DNA of 33,791 bases, taken from positions 1 to 33,791 of the forward strand of contig JBQTIW010000276.1 of the NCBI GenBank assembly GCA_052387735.1, read 5' to 3'. Source of the stretch: RBC101 sp052387735 (lineage in GTDB: Bacteria; Gemmatimonadota; Gemmatimonadetes; Gemmatimonadales; Gemmatimonadaceae). A program made the translations under genes and the position numbers. Shown one piece after another: positions 8,208 to 15,559 of the stretch. The first letter of the stretch is position 1; each line of letters begins with the position of its first letter. Below the pieces are notes generated by a model. It had not been told where the DNA came from. It worked only from the letters and a program-made list of their open reading frames with translations, and ran no database searches.

Positions 8208-8260
8208 TAGGGGATTGGCGATTGGGATCTGGGGATTGGGAAGGGAGAGCTGTGTCTCGT
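8208..8260. repeat. GGGATTGGG-type periodic tract
   Basis: GGGGATTGGCGATTGGGATCTGGGGATTGGG fills the gap after the lipoprotein stop. It is a short G-rich word repeated about four times, upstream of the 259-aa gene. Nothing else is visible in the gap. Confidence 0.5.
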
Positions 8261-8287
8261 TGTGATTGGCGTGACCCGGAGTGCATC

Positions 8288-9067
8288 ATGATCAAGAAGA
8301 TCTCGATCGCAAGCGCCCGCGAGTTTGTCTCGGGTGCCGACATTCCCGCCCCTCGTCGAAGCCGGAGCGCTGCCGCTCCCACCACGCAAGTGGCGTTCGA
8401 TTCGGCCAAGACGCAGGCAGCGGTCATCGGCTCGGCCGTCGTCTCGTTCGTGAACGGCGTGAGCGCGGAGCGCCGCGACGCGATTGTCGATTCGTCGCTC
8501 CTGGCACAGCTCGTGGCCAAGCAAAAGGTCCCGGAGCCGGATCGGATCTACGACTGGTATGAGGCCTACTTCGACGTGCTGACCAACGTCGGCTGGGTGG
8601 TGCAGGAGAAGGGATTCGCCGAGTACAAGGAGGCGAGCAAGGACTTTGATGCACACAAGGCGATCCTGGCCGTCGCCACGACGTTGCTGGGTCCCGCGCC
8701 CGCCGCCCTGGCGATCGTGAAGTCGACGATCGACGCCTTGGAGTCGATGAACGAATCGAGTCCCTGGATCCGGATCTTCAACAAGGAGACGCAGTCAGCG
8801 CGGGCCGCGCGATTCCAGATCGGCCTCGCCGAGCAGGACGCGAATGGCGAGTTCTTCGTCAATCTCCTGGCGTTCGGGCTCGAGGCGAAGTCGAGCGTCA
8901 CGCAAGTGCTGTTCTTCAAGGCAAGGTCAACCGAAGCGAAACTGCAGCACTACTCGGGACGTGTGACAATCAACACGGGTGTGTTGGACGGCATTCGTGC
9001 GGAGATCAAGAAGAAGTTGCTGGGACATGCGAACAACTTCGTGAGCCAGCTTCCCGACCTCGGTTGA
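8288..9067 (+). CDS. uncharacterised 259-aa protein beside the CHAT protease gene
   Basis: I do not recognise this family. The protein has no cysteine and no signal peptide. The N-terminal 45 residues are basic and Ser/Ala-rich (RRSRSAAAPTTQ). Next comes a helical region with EPDRIYDWYEAYFDVLTNVGW, then a hydrophobic stretch AILAVATTLLGPAPAALAIV that could enter a membrane. The C-terminal half is beta-rich (FFVNLLAFGLEAKSSVTQVL, then HYSGRVTINTGVL) and ends in a basic helix. It converges on the CHAT gene with 23 bases between stop codons. A protease substrate or effector role is possible but only inferred from position; it lacks the N-terminal cysteine usual for bacterial gasdermins. Confidence 0.8.
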   Translation: MIKKISIASAREFVSGADIPAPRRSRSAAAPTTQVAFDSAKTQAAVIGSAVVSFVNGVSAERRDAIVDSSLLAQLVAKQKVPEPDRIYDWYEAYFDVLTNVGWVVQEKGFAEYKEASKDFDAHKAILAVATTLLGPAPAALAIVKSTIDALESMNESSPWIRIFNKETQSARAARFQIGLAEQDANGEFFVNLLAFGLEAKSSVTQVLFFKARSTEAKLQHYSGRVTINTGVLDGIRAEIKKKLLGHANNFVSQLPDLG

Positions 9068-9090
9068 GGTGCGCTCCGACCGTTGGTTCC

Positions 9091-11973
9091 TCAGGAGCAC
9101 AGCGCCGCCAGGCAGTCGAGCAGGTCGTGTGCTGCACGTATCTCACTCTGGTCCGAGACCTCCTTCGTGTATCGATCGAGGACGAAACTCGCCTGGTCAT
9201 ACACCGAGCCCCAAAAACGCACGCCGGTGACACGCTGACCCAGGCGTTCGTACGCGCCCAGCAGGTCCTCCAGTTCGGACGCCAGACGCCGCGCGGCAAT
9301 CGCCTGGTACATCACCAGCTCCTGGTCACCGACCTTGCTCCAGAAATTGGGTCGCTCGAGGTTCCGGCGCGCGAGGATGTCTCGCACTAACTCGACCCTG
9401 CTTGCCGTCGGCCCGCTCCACCCAGGAAGGCCGGCGTTCTGTGCCACCTCCGCCCCGAGACAGTTCACGGCTGGATAGTATTTGTCGCTGTCCTCGACGA
9501 CGCTGAGCGCTTCGGCCTTCTCGTAGTGTTGCATCATCTCGGCTATCGCCGCGTTGGCCCGCTGGTGCTGTCCGACCGCAGCCTCCACCATCGCGCGCCG
9601 CTTGTGCGCCGACCCCATCAGGCTCTCCCGCTCCGCCGTTGGCTGCACGGAAAGCAGTTTCTTCAGCAGCTCGACCGCCATGTCGATCTCATTCCGGGAC
9701 TCGCTCGCCTGTCCATCCAGCTTCCCCTTCGACTCCAGTGCCGCCGCTGTGCCATCCCCTTTCTTTCGTACCAGCCTGGCATGACGTTGGCCGAGCTGTG
9801 CCATCTTTGCCCACGCCCTCCGTACGCGCAGGTTCGCCAGTTGCTCGATCGCCTTGAGTGAAGCGGTGGCATCCGCCGAGGTGCGCGCTCTCTCGTACCA
9901 CCCGATGGCGGCTTCTCTGTCGCCGACGTCGCTCCACGCAGCCCCGAACGACTCCGCCACTGATCCGATGGGGCCCCAGCGTTTTCTGAAGCGGCCTTCC
10001 AGGTGGCGGATCTTCGCAGACTGCGTCTCTCGCGACGCGTTCTGATACACGCTCTGGACTCCAATCGTATGCAGCGCCAGCCTGAGCTCGGACACCGAAC
10101 CAACGCCGGCGAACTCCTCCTCGAGTGGTGTCGCCGGCCGTTGCGCATCGCCTCCCTCTTTGCGGAAGGTCCAGTCCGGATCCCCATAGCATTGATAGGC
10201 CGCCCAGGTATTGCCGTTGGCACCACCTTGCCATGTCTTCTCACGAGCCATCGCCACGGCATCGATGAAGCGCTTCCCCTTGAGCAGCTCGGAGTAGAAT
10301 GTCTCGGCGAATACGCGCGCCGGCTGATCGTCCACCGCCCATCCCGCTGCGATCACACAGTGCACACCGGCCGTGATCAGTGCGTCGGCGATGCTCGATG
10401 CAAACCGGGCGCGGTCGTAGCGACCGCGTCGCGGCGCGCCGCCTAACAGCTCGTCACTACGCCGCTGCCCCAGATGGCAGCAGTTGAGAAAGACCAGCTC
10501 CGGCACAACTCTGAGGCTGCCGATTTCGTTAGGCCCGAGATACGTGTCGTTCGAAAGCACGACGCCACGCGAGGGCTGCAACACCGACTTCCCGGTCGCG
10601 GAGGTGACCACCTGCGGATCGTCGCCGTGACCGGCGATGTGAAGAATGCGCCAGCTCCCTGTAAACAGGGTCTTGAGAATGGTGTCGCCGTCGTACCCGG
10701 CGTTCTCGGTCTCCGGAGGGCTGATGAGGTCCCTCACCGTGGCTGCCGTGTCGGCGAGAGCCGCCTTCAGACATGCGGACACTTTGATCGCCTCTTCGCG
10801 TGCCGACGGTAATGGTCCGTACAGGTCAGCGTTCACGAGCGGCTCACCCACGATCAGCACCCCGCCATCGGCGCCTGCATCAAGAACATGGTCGCGGAAG
10901 CGCGCCGTGCGAAGCTTTCTGAGCAGCTTCGTGCGAATGGCCCAGGGTTTCGTCGCGGCGCTCGTGTCCGCGGCGTTGTCCAGAAGCTCCCACGGGACAC
11001 CGGCTGTCTCCTGACTCACCTCGAGCTGGAGCTCTGTCTTTCCCGTCAGAAAGGGTTCGAGCTCGATGGGTACGAGGAGATCGAAGAGTGTCTTCCGGAC
11101 CTGCCGGTCGTCCGACACATCGTTCGAGTTTCGTTCCACGAGTTGGCGTACCAACTTGAGTTGTGTCGTCTTGGCGCGGACCTCCGATCGCGCTCGCTTG
11201 GTGCTCAGGGTGTACGAGACCTGCGATGTTCCATCTTCCAGCTCCTCCGCCATGGCACTGATGATGTCGTACTCCGCACCGCGGTATCCGGCGTCGAGAT
11301 GTCGCTCCAGGGGTCCGGTCCCTGACTCGACGACGTCTGCAACAGTCATGTTGGGCACCGAGCCTGCATGTACTTTGAGGGCGCGCCACGCTTCGTTTGC
11401 GCGATCGAGGTAGAGTTCGATCAGCCGCAGATGCTGGACGACGGGCCATGCGCTCGGTCGCAGGCTCGCGTTGGCATCGAGAACGCCCTGGGCGATCGCT
11501 TGGGCCGCCTGTCCGACGCGCACTCCGAGGCCTCCGGTGCCCATCAGTGTCGACGCGATCTCCATCGCCGCCTGCGACGTCGACTGTTCCTCGACGATAC
11601 GCTGCGCCCATGCAATGACGGCCTGACGCACCGACTTTGCCAGGTCCGTTCCGGTCAGTCCACCTTCCTCGCCCAACCCAACGACGATCACTGCGTGCGG
11701 AGACGGGGGGCTGATCGGGTCCTGCTTCGGACTCGTGGTATTGATGAAGACCTGCTGAGAGCCGGGGGCGGACGGGTAGAGTCCTAGCTGGAGCGCGGTG
11801 GCCATGGCGCCACCGATCCGATCGTCCATCACGCGCTCGGTCCCCGTGAGGCGCGACGACCGATAGTGACCAATCAGCAGAGGCTCGCTCACGAACGAGA
11901 GGTCTCCGTTGACCACCGTGACGTGCAGCTTTGACTCCCTCGGCCGGAGCTTCGGACGCTTCTTCTTTGCCAT
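9091..11973 (-). CDS. CHAT-domain caspase-like protease with macro/M17-like N-terminus and helical repeats
   Basis: The protein has 960 aa from ATG 11973 (MAKKKRPKLR); a purine-rich GGGGCGGGA precedes it, and a frame extension upstream looks non-coding. Residues 15-125 (HVTVVNGDLSFVSEPLLIGH, HAVIVVGLGEEGGLTGTDLA) resemble the macro-like N-terminal domain of M17 peptidases. Residues 300-605 form a CHAT domain: ILHIAGHG supplies His449, LVFLNCCHLG supplies Cys499, and VIAAGWAVDDQPARVFAETF and YQCYGDPDW close the fold. Residues 610-960 are TPR-like helices. CHAT enzymes are cysteine proteases triggered by partner binding, as in TPR-CHAT/Csx29. It is transcribed divergently from the PGDYG-like gene. 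Target and trigger are unknown. Confidence 0.88.
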   Translation of the reverse strand: MAKKKRPKLRPRESKLHVTVVNGDLSFVSEPLLIGHYRSSRLTGTERVMDDRIGGAMATALQLGLYPSAPGSQQVFINTTSPKQDPISPPSPHAVIVVGLGEEGGLTGTDLAKSVRQAVIAWAQRIVEEQSTSQAAMEIASTLMGTGGLGVRVGQAAQAIAQGVLDANASLRPSAWPVVQHLRLIELYLDRANEAWRALKVHAGSVPNMTVADVVESGTGPLERHLDAGYRGAEYDIISAMAEELEDGTSQVSYTLSTKRARSEVRAKTTQLKLVRQLVERNSNDVSDDRQVRKTLFDLLVPIELEPFLTGKTELQLEVSQETAGVPWELLDNAADTSAATKPWAIRTKLLRKLRTARFRDHVLDAGADGGVLIVGEPLVNADLYGPLPSAREEAIKVSACLKAALADTAATVRDLISPPETENAGYDGDTILKTLFTGSWRILHIAGHGDDPQVVTSATGKSVLQPSRGVVLSNDTYLGPNEIGSLRVVPELVFLNCCHLGQRRSDELLGGAPRRGRYDRARFASSIADALITAGVHCVIAAGWAVDDQPARVFAETFYSELLKGKRFIDAVAMAREKTWQGGANGNTWAAYQCYGDPDWTFRKEGGDAQRPATPLEEEFAGVGSVSELRLALHTIGVQSVYQNASRETQSAKIRHLEGRFRKRWGPIGSVAESFGAAWSDVGDREAAIGWYERARTSADATASLKAIEQLANLRVRRAWAKMAQLGQRHARLVRKKGDGTAAALESKGKLDGQASESRNEIDMAVELLKKLLSVQPTAERESLMGSAHKRRAMVEAAVGQHQRANAAIAEMMQHYEKAEALSVVEDSDKYYPAVNCLGAEVAQNAGLPGWSGPTASRVELVRDILARRNLERPNFWSKVGDQELVMYQAIAARRLASELEDLLGAYERLGQRVTGVRFWGSVYDQASFVLDRYTKEVSDQSEIRAAHDLLDCLAALCS

Positions 11974-11999
11974 GTCCCGCCCCTTTGCGTGAGTCCGTA

Positions 12000-12022
12000 C
12001 CGGCGCAGCGCATGGGCGCCGG
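12000..12022. promoter_or_regulatory. inverted repeat in the shared CHAT / PGDYG-like intergenic region
   Basis: CCGGCGC (12000-12006) and GCGCCGG (12016-12022) are perfect 7-bp arms with a nine-base spacer, in the 141-bp divergent promoter region. It could be an operator controlling both genes. GC-rich arms also arise easily by chance in this genome. Confidence 0.3.
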
Positions 12023-12114
12023 ACAGCGCCTTCGCGCGGACGCCGTATCGTATCGCCCTCGGACATCGAGCGCCATATTCTCCACGCGTTCACCGCTCAG
12101 GGAGGCAGGCTGAC

Positions 12115-12510
12115 GTGGCCCAACGAGCCAAGTACCGAAAGAAGGCCGGTTCCTACGTGGTCGCCGTACAGCTGAACTTGCAGACCAGGGGGTTCCACTA
12201 CGAAAAGTGGGGCGGTTCCCAAACGGGCAAAGCAGGTGACTGGCTGCTCGACAACAACGGCGATGTGTACACCGTTGATCGCGACACCTTTGCCCGCACG
12301 TACCAGCCGGTGTCCCCCGGACTCTATCGCAAGGTTGCGCCTGTCTGGGCGGAGCTGGCGGAGCGCGACGGCAGCATTCCGACGAAGGAAGGCGTGACCC
12401 ACTACCGCGCCGGAGCCTATCTCGTCTTCAACGAACCCGATGGGCGCGACGGCTATGCGGTGGAGGCCGAGGCGTTCCACCGGATGTACGAGGCGGACAA
12501 AGGAGAATAG
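12115..12510 (+). CDS. PGDYG-like tandem-repeat protein divergent from CHAT
   Basis: The 131-aa protein starts at GTG 12115, nine bases after AGGGAGG (12099-12105). It contains two copies of one unit: KAGDWLLDNNGDVYTVDRD followed by TFARTY, and RAGAYLVFNEPDGRDGYAVE followed by AFHRMY. Each unit has A-G-x-Y/W-L-V/L-x-N, then a GD/GRD turn, a Y-x-V strand and an F-x-x-x-Y end, which resembles the PGDYG domain. A basic segment (AQRAKYRKKAG) leads in. Function is unknown; small proteins of this type usually bind ligands or proteins. The divergent arrangement with the CHAT gene suggests shared regulation. Confidence 0.75.
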   Translation: MAQRAKYRKKAGSYVVAVQLNLQTRGFHYEKWGGSQTGKAGDWLLDNNGDVYTVDRDTFARTYQPVSPGLYRKVAPVWAELAERDGSIPTKEGVTHYRAGAYLVFNEPDGRDGYAVEAEAFHRMYEADKGE

Positions 12511-12613
12511 AGACTGGAGAAGCGAGAATGGAGAAGAGAGAATTGAGCATAGGACTCGAGGGTAGAGCATGGACACCACGAAGCCGGGAACGACCGTCGC
12601 ACCGTGAGGGTGA
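12511..12613. repeat. GGAGAA/GAATGGAG purine tract
   Basis: After the PGDYG-like stop the + strand repeats GAGAA-type words (GACTGGAGAAGCGAGAATGG and onward to about 12550). This is another word family from the intergenic tracts. The end of the gap holds GAGGGTGA just before GTG 12614. Confidence 0.5.
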
Positions 12614-14284
12614 GTGATCGACGCATCGTGGATCGCGTTGAACCTGCCTGGCGTCATCGGGCTCTCCCTCGTCCTCGGGGCGATCGTGGCATACGTCGCC
12701 AGCAGGCTGCTCGTCAGCCGATACCTCGCTGCGGTCGCGAAGGCAATGCGCAGCGAGTCTCGAACCGTCATCGACCTGCAGGTGGGTCGCGATATCGCCG
12801 GAGCCTATCCATCGCCGCCGACCGCGGAATCGTCGATCACACTTCAGCGCCGGCTCGCGCGCGGGCCGTGGGAATCGGGCTTCGTCCTGGGCTTCGGCGG
12901 ACTTGCGTTCAGCCTGGTCGCCGCAGCCGGCTACGCATGGGAAGCGGGCGGATTCCCGATCACACGGATGGCGGCACTGCTCGTCGTCTCTTCGTGGATC
13001 ACGTACCTCCTGACGATGCTCGCGGCCGGAGCGACGCGACGTCGAAAGCAGATCGGGTTCACCGTCTACCTGCTCCTGGCCGTGATGATCTCGGCCTATG
13101 TGTTGTCGCGAAACCCGGAGGCGTCGGCCAACTCGATCCTGCTCCTCTGGCTGCTGTTCAACGGTTTACCGTCGCTCCTGGTCGCACTCATCCTCGCGCG
13201 ACGAGTGCGGGCGGCTGGCCCCCTCGTGATGGTAGTCACCTTTGCCGGACTGCTCGGCGCCAGCGTGGTGCCGCTCCTGGCGACCCTGCACGATGGTCTG
13301 TTGCGCGCCTACGTATCGCTCGGTGTCTCGTTAGGCCTGTCGTCGGGATGGATGCTCGGAGGCCTGCTGCTCCTGGGCTTTTCGGGCGCCGCGCTGATTG
13401 GCGCCCTCGTTCTTCGCCGGATCCGGTCAGCATACGAACGGAAGACACTGAGTGACCTGACGCTCGCCGCTGACGCGATCGTCATGCCGTTTGCCGGCGT
13501 GTTGCTGGCCTCCTTTTCCTCCGGACAGCTGCTCCGGGGCCTGTGGGGGGTCGCCGCGTTCGCGGCGTGCAAGATCACCACGGTCGCCGGCTTTGCCCTG
13601 CTGTCGCACCAGCGCGCGCGCCACCCTGTGGGCCGCCGCCTCTTGCTGCTCCGGGTCTTCGCCTCGGGCGATCGACAGGAGGCATTGCTGCGCTCGCTGG
13701 CGACGCACTGGCTTCATGTGGGGAGCATTCAGCTCATCGGGGCGCCGGACGTGGCCGCGGTCACGCTCGAGCCCCACGAAGTGATGGACTTTGTGCTGGG
13801 CCGGCTCGAGCGGCGGTTCATCGGCAGCGCAGAGGCGCTCCGCGCGCAGGTCGCGCAACTCGACCTCGCGCGCGATGCCGATGGTCGCTTTCGCGTCAAC
13901 GAGTTCTTCTGCAACGACAGCGCCTGGCGCGCGACCTTCCTCGCCCTCGCGCATGGATCGGACGCGGTGCTGATGGACCTCCGCGCCTTCACGCCGGCAC
14001 GCGAGGGCTGCATCTTCGAGATCGCAACCCTGCTCGGCGTCGTGCCGCTGCATCGCGTCGTGTTCCTCACCGACGAGACCACGGACCGTCCCTTCCTCGA
14101 TCGCACGCTGCAGCGGCTCACCGCGGAGCTGGATTCCAGTTCGCCTAACGCCGGGAAGAACGCGCAAGGGTCGATTCTTGCCGTTCACGGACAGAGCGGC
14201 GTTCTCCTGGGCACGCTGTTGCGCCGGCTCAGTGTCGCCGCAGGTGCTCAGGAGTCTTCTCCGGTTTCCCGGCGCACTTCTTGA
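12614..14284 (+). CDS. polytopic membrane protein with C-terminal TIR/flavodoxin-like domain
   Basis: The 556-aa protein begins with about 9-10 hydrophobic spans (residues 7-33, 88-109, 117-139, 147-165, 172-195, 202-225, 229-267, 283-306 and 309-331). A soluble domain covers residues 345-540. It starts with the strand LLLLRVFASGDRQEALLRSL, which resembles the first strand and box of TIR/SLOG-type Rossmannoid folds. It continues with FFCNDSAWRATFLALAHGSD, then AVLMDLRAFTPAREGCIFEI and HRVVFLTDETTDRPFL. The DLR-F-x-x-x-R-x-G-C-x-x-E motif looks like a conserved active or binding site. A membrane sensor or effector handling nucleotides is inferred. It converges on a secreted protein gene and has GTG start 12614 after GAGGGTGA. 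Confidence 0.72.
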   Translation: MIDASWIALNLPGVIGLSLVLGAIVAYVASRLLVSRYLAAVAKAMRSESRTVIDLQVGRDIAGAYPSPPTAESSITLQRRLARGPWESGFVLGFGGLAFSLVAAAGYAWEAGGFPITRMAALLVVSSWITYLLTMLAAGATRRRKQIGFTVYLLLAVMISAYVLSRNPEASANSILLLWLLFNGLPSLLVALILARRVRAAGPLVMVVTFAGLLGASVVPLLATLHDGLLRAYVSLGVSLGLSSGWMLGGLLLLGFSGAALIGALVLRRIRSAYERKTLSDLTLAADAIVMPFAGVLLASFSSGQLLRGLWGVAAFAACKITTVAGFALLSHQRARHPVGRRLLLLRVFASGDRQEALLRSLATHWLHVGSIQLIGAPDVAAVTLEPHEVMDFVLGRLERRFIGSAEALRAQVAQLDLARDADGRFRVNEFFCNDSAWRATFLALAHGSDAVLMDLRAFTPAREGCIFEIATLLGVVPLHRVVFLTDETTDRPFLDRTLQRLTAELDSSSPNAGKNAQGSILAVHGQSGVLLGTLLRRLSVAAGAQESSPVSRRTS

Positions 14285-14369
14285 CGAAGAGCACGCCGAG
14301 GACCGCAGCCGGCGCCGAGCACGGCAGCGACTGAAGCAGAACTCCGACAGCAGCGAACACTTCGCCGGA

Positions 14370-15293
14370 TCAGAATCGCACGCTGAGCGCGATCCCGGCC
14401 CCGTTGGCGCCCGGCACCGGCACGATCGGCGCGAGGTCGAAACGCGCAACGCCGCGCGCCCGGTCCGCTTCCCGTCGTGACGCAACCGCCTGACGATTGC
14501 GCAGCAGGCCGCGGGTCGACAAGAACGCGCCGACCACGCCCGAGGCAATGGAGACCGGCGCAACGGCGGAAGGCGCCGTCGGATCGCTCATGGCGGCGCC
14601 GCCGAAGCCGAGTGCGAGCGCACTTGTCGTTAGGCCAAGTATGGTGCCGAGCCGCCGGTGGCCGTCGGCGTTGCCCCATCCATTCCAGAGCGCGGAGGCC
14701 GCCGCGGCGCCGGCGGTGACCGACGTTCCGACCAGCCAGGCATTGTTGCGAGAGCCAAAGGTGGTCACGATCGGCGAGCCGTCGTGGAGGTAGGGCACCT
14801 GGATCCGTGCCGCTTCCTCGAGCGTCAGACCGTTGTGTTTCACCCAGCGTTCGACCTCGACGTTCCCCTCCAGCTGCGCCACCCAGATGTTGTTGTTCAT
14901 CGCGGCGATGTCATCGACGAGATCACGGCGACCAGTCGACGCCATCAGGTGTGCAACGGCACAGAGGGTGCCCGTTCGGCGATCGACGAAGTAAGGCACC
15001 GCCTCGCCGCGGAACTCATAGTTGTGCGGGAACACACCGCGGTCGCGATAGCCACGCAGGGTCGTCACGAGAGCGCTGCGGTTTGCTCGCTGTGCTCCCG
15101 AGAGCGATGGCAGGTCACGAGCAGCGAGCTCGGAAAGCACACTGTCGAAGTGCGCCTGGATGCGCCGTACTTCCACGCCATGTCCCACGTCGTGCGAGGT
15201 CGGCCTCGCGCGGTGTGAGCTGGACTCGATGGAAGCGGACGCAAGGCTGACGAGCGCAACACCAGCGGGAACGAGGACAAACAACCGACGCAT
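14370..15293 (-). CDS. secreted protein of unknown function
   Basis: The 307-aa protein starts at ATG 15293, preceded by AGGAGG five bases upstream, and has a signal peptide (MRRLFVLVPAGVALVSLASA). The central block CAVAHLMASTGRRDLVDDIA, MNNNIWVAQLEG and NGLTLEEAARIQVPYL is a recurring motif set in secreted hypothetical proteins of soil bacteria; the single Cys near PYFVDRRTGTLCAVAHLM is notable. The last 140 residues are Gly/Ala-rich hydrophobic stretches (AGAAAASALWNGWG, GLTTSALALGFGGAAM) that may form membrane helices or a barrel. It lies inside the conflict-like cluster, but nothing links it functionally. Function is unknown. Confidence 0.75.
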   Translation of the reverse strand: MRRLFVLVPAGVALVSLASASIESSSHRARPTSHDVGHGVEVRRIQAHFDSVLSELAARDLPSLSGAQRANRSALVTTLRGYRDRGVFPHNYEFRGEAVPYFVDRRTGTLCAVAHLMASTGRRDLVDDIAAMNNNIWVAQLEGNVEVERWVKHNGLTLEEAARIQVPYLHDGSPIVTTFGSRNNAWLVGTSVTAGAAAASALWNGWGNADGHRRLGTILGLTTSALALGFGGAAMSDPTAPSAVAPVSIASGVVGAFLSTRGLLRNRQAVASRREADRARGVARFDLAPIVPVPGANGAGIALSVRF

Positions 15294-15365
15294 GGGACCT
15301 CCTGGAGCGGAGAGCGGGGAACCGAGATGAGATCGTTTGAACCGACACCCCGCGCGCCGCGACAC

Positions 15366-15559
15366 CCCTTAAGGTGGGACGAAGGGTCGCATTGCGGCGT
15401 GCCTGCTCTCTGTCCCCGTTCCCCGCTTCCCAGCTCCCCGCTCTATCTCATCCCGGCACGGCGTCATTCGCCATCCACCAGTGCCGTGCCTGCGTGAAGA
15501 CGTGTGACATGAGTCGAGCTCCGATGAGGCAATCTCGTCGGCGATGGCACGGCTCGGAT
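15366..15559. repeat. gap with CCCCGTTCCCCGCTTCCC-type tract
   Basis: No gene is supported between the two minus-strand genes. The middle (about 15405-15445) repeats CCCCG-TT/CT words (TCCCCGTTCCCCGCTTCCCA). No hairpin or promoter is convincing. Confidence 0.45.

Noticed and set aside
8288..9067. Bacterial gasdermin as identity of the 259-aa protein next to CHAT
   Set aside because: Size and neighbour fit, but there is no N-terminal cysteine for palmitoylation, in fact no cysteine at all, and no recognisable gasdermin strand pattern.
14370..15293. Secreted 307-aa protein as a member of the conflict system
   Set aside because: It has its own strong ribosome site, a signal peptide and a motif set found in unrelated secreted proteins; only its position links it to the cluster.
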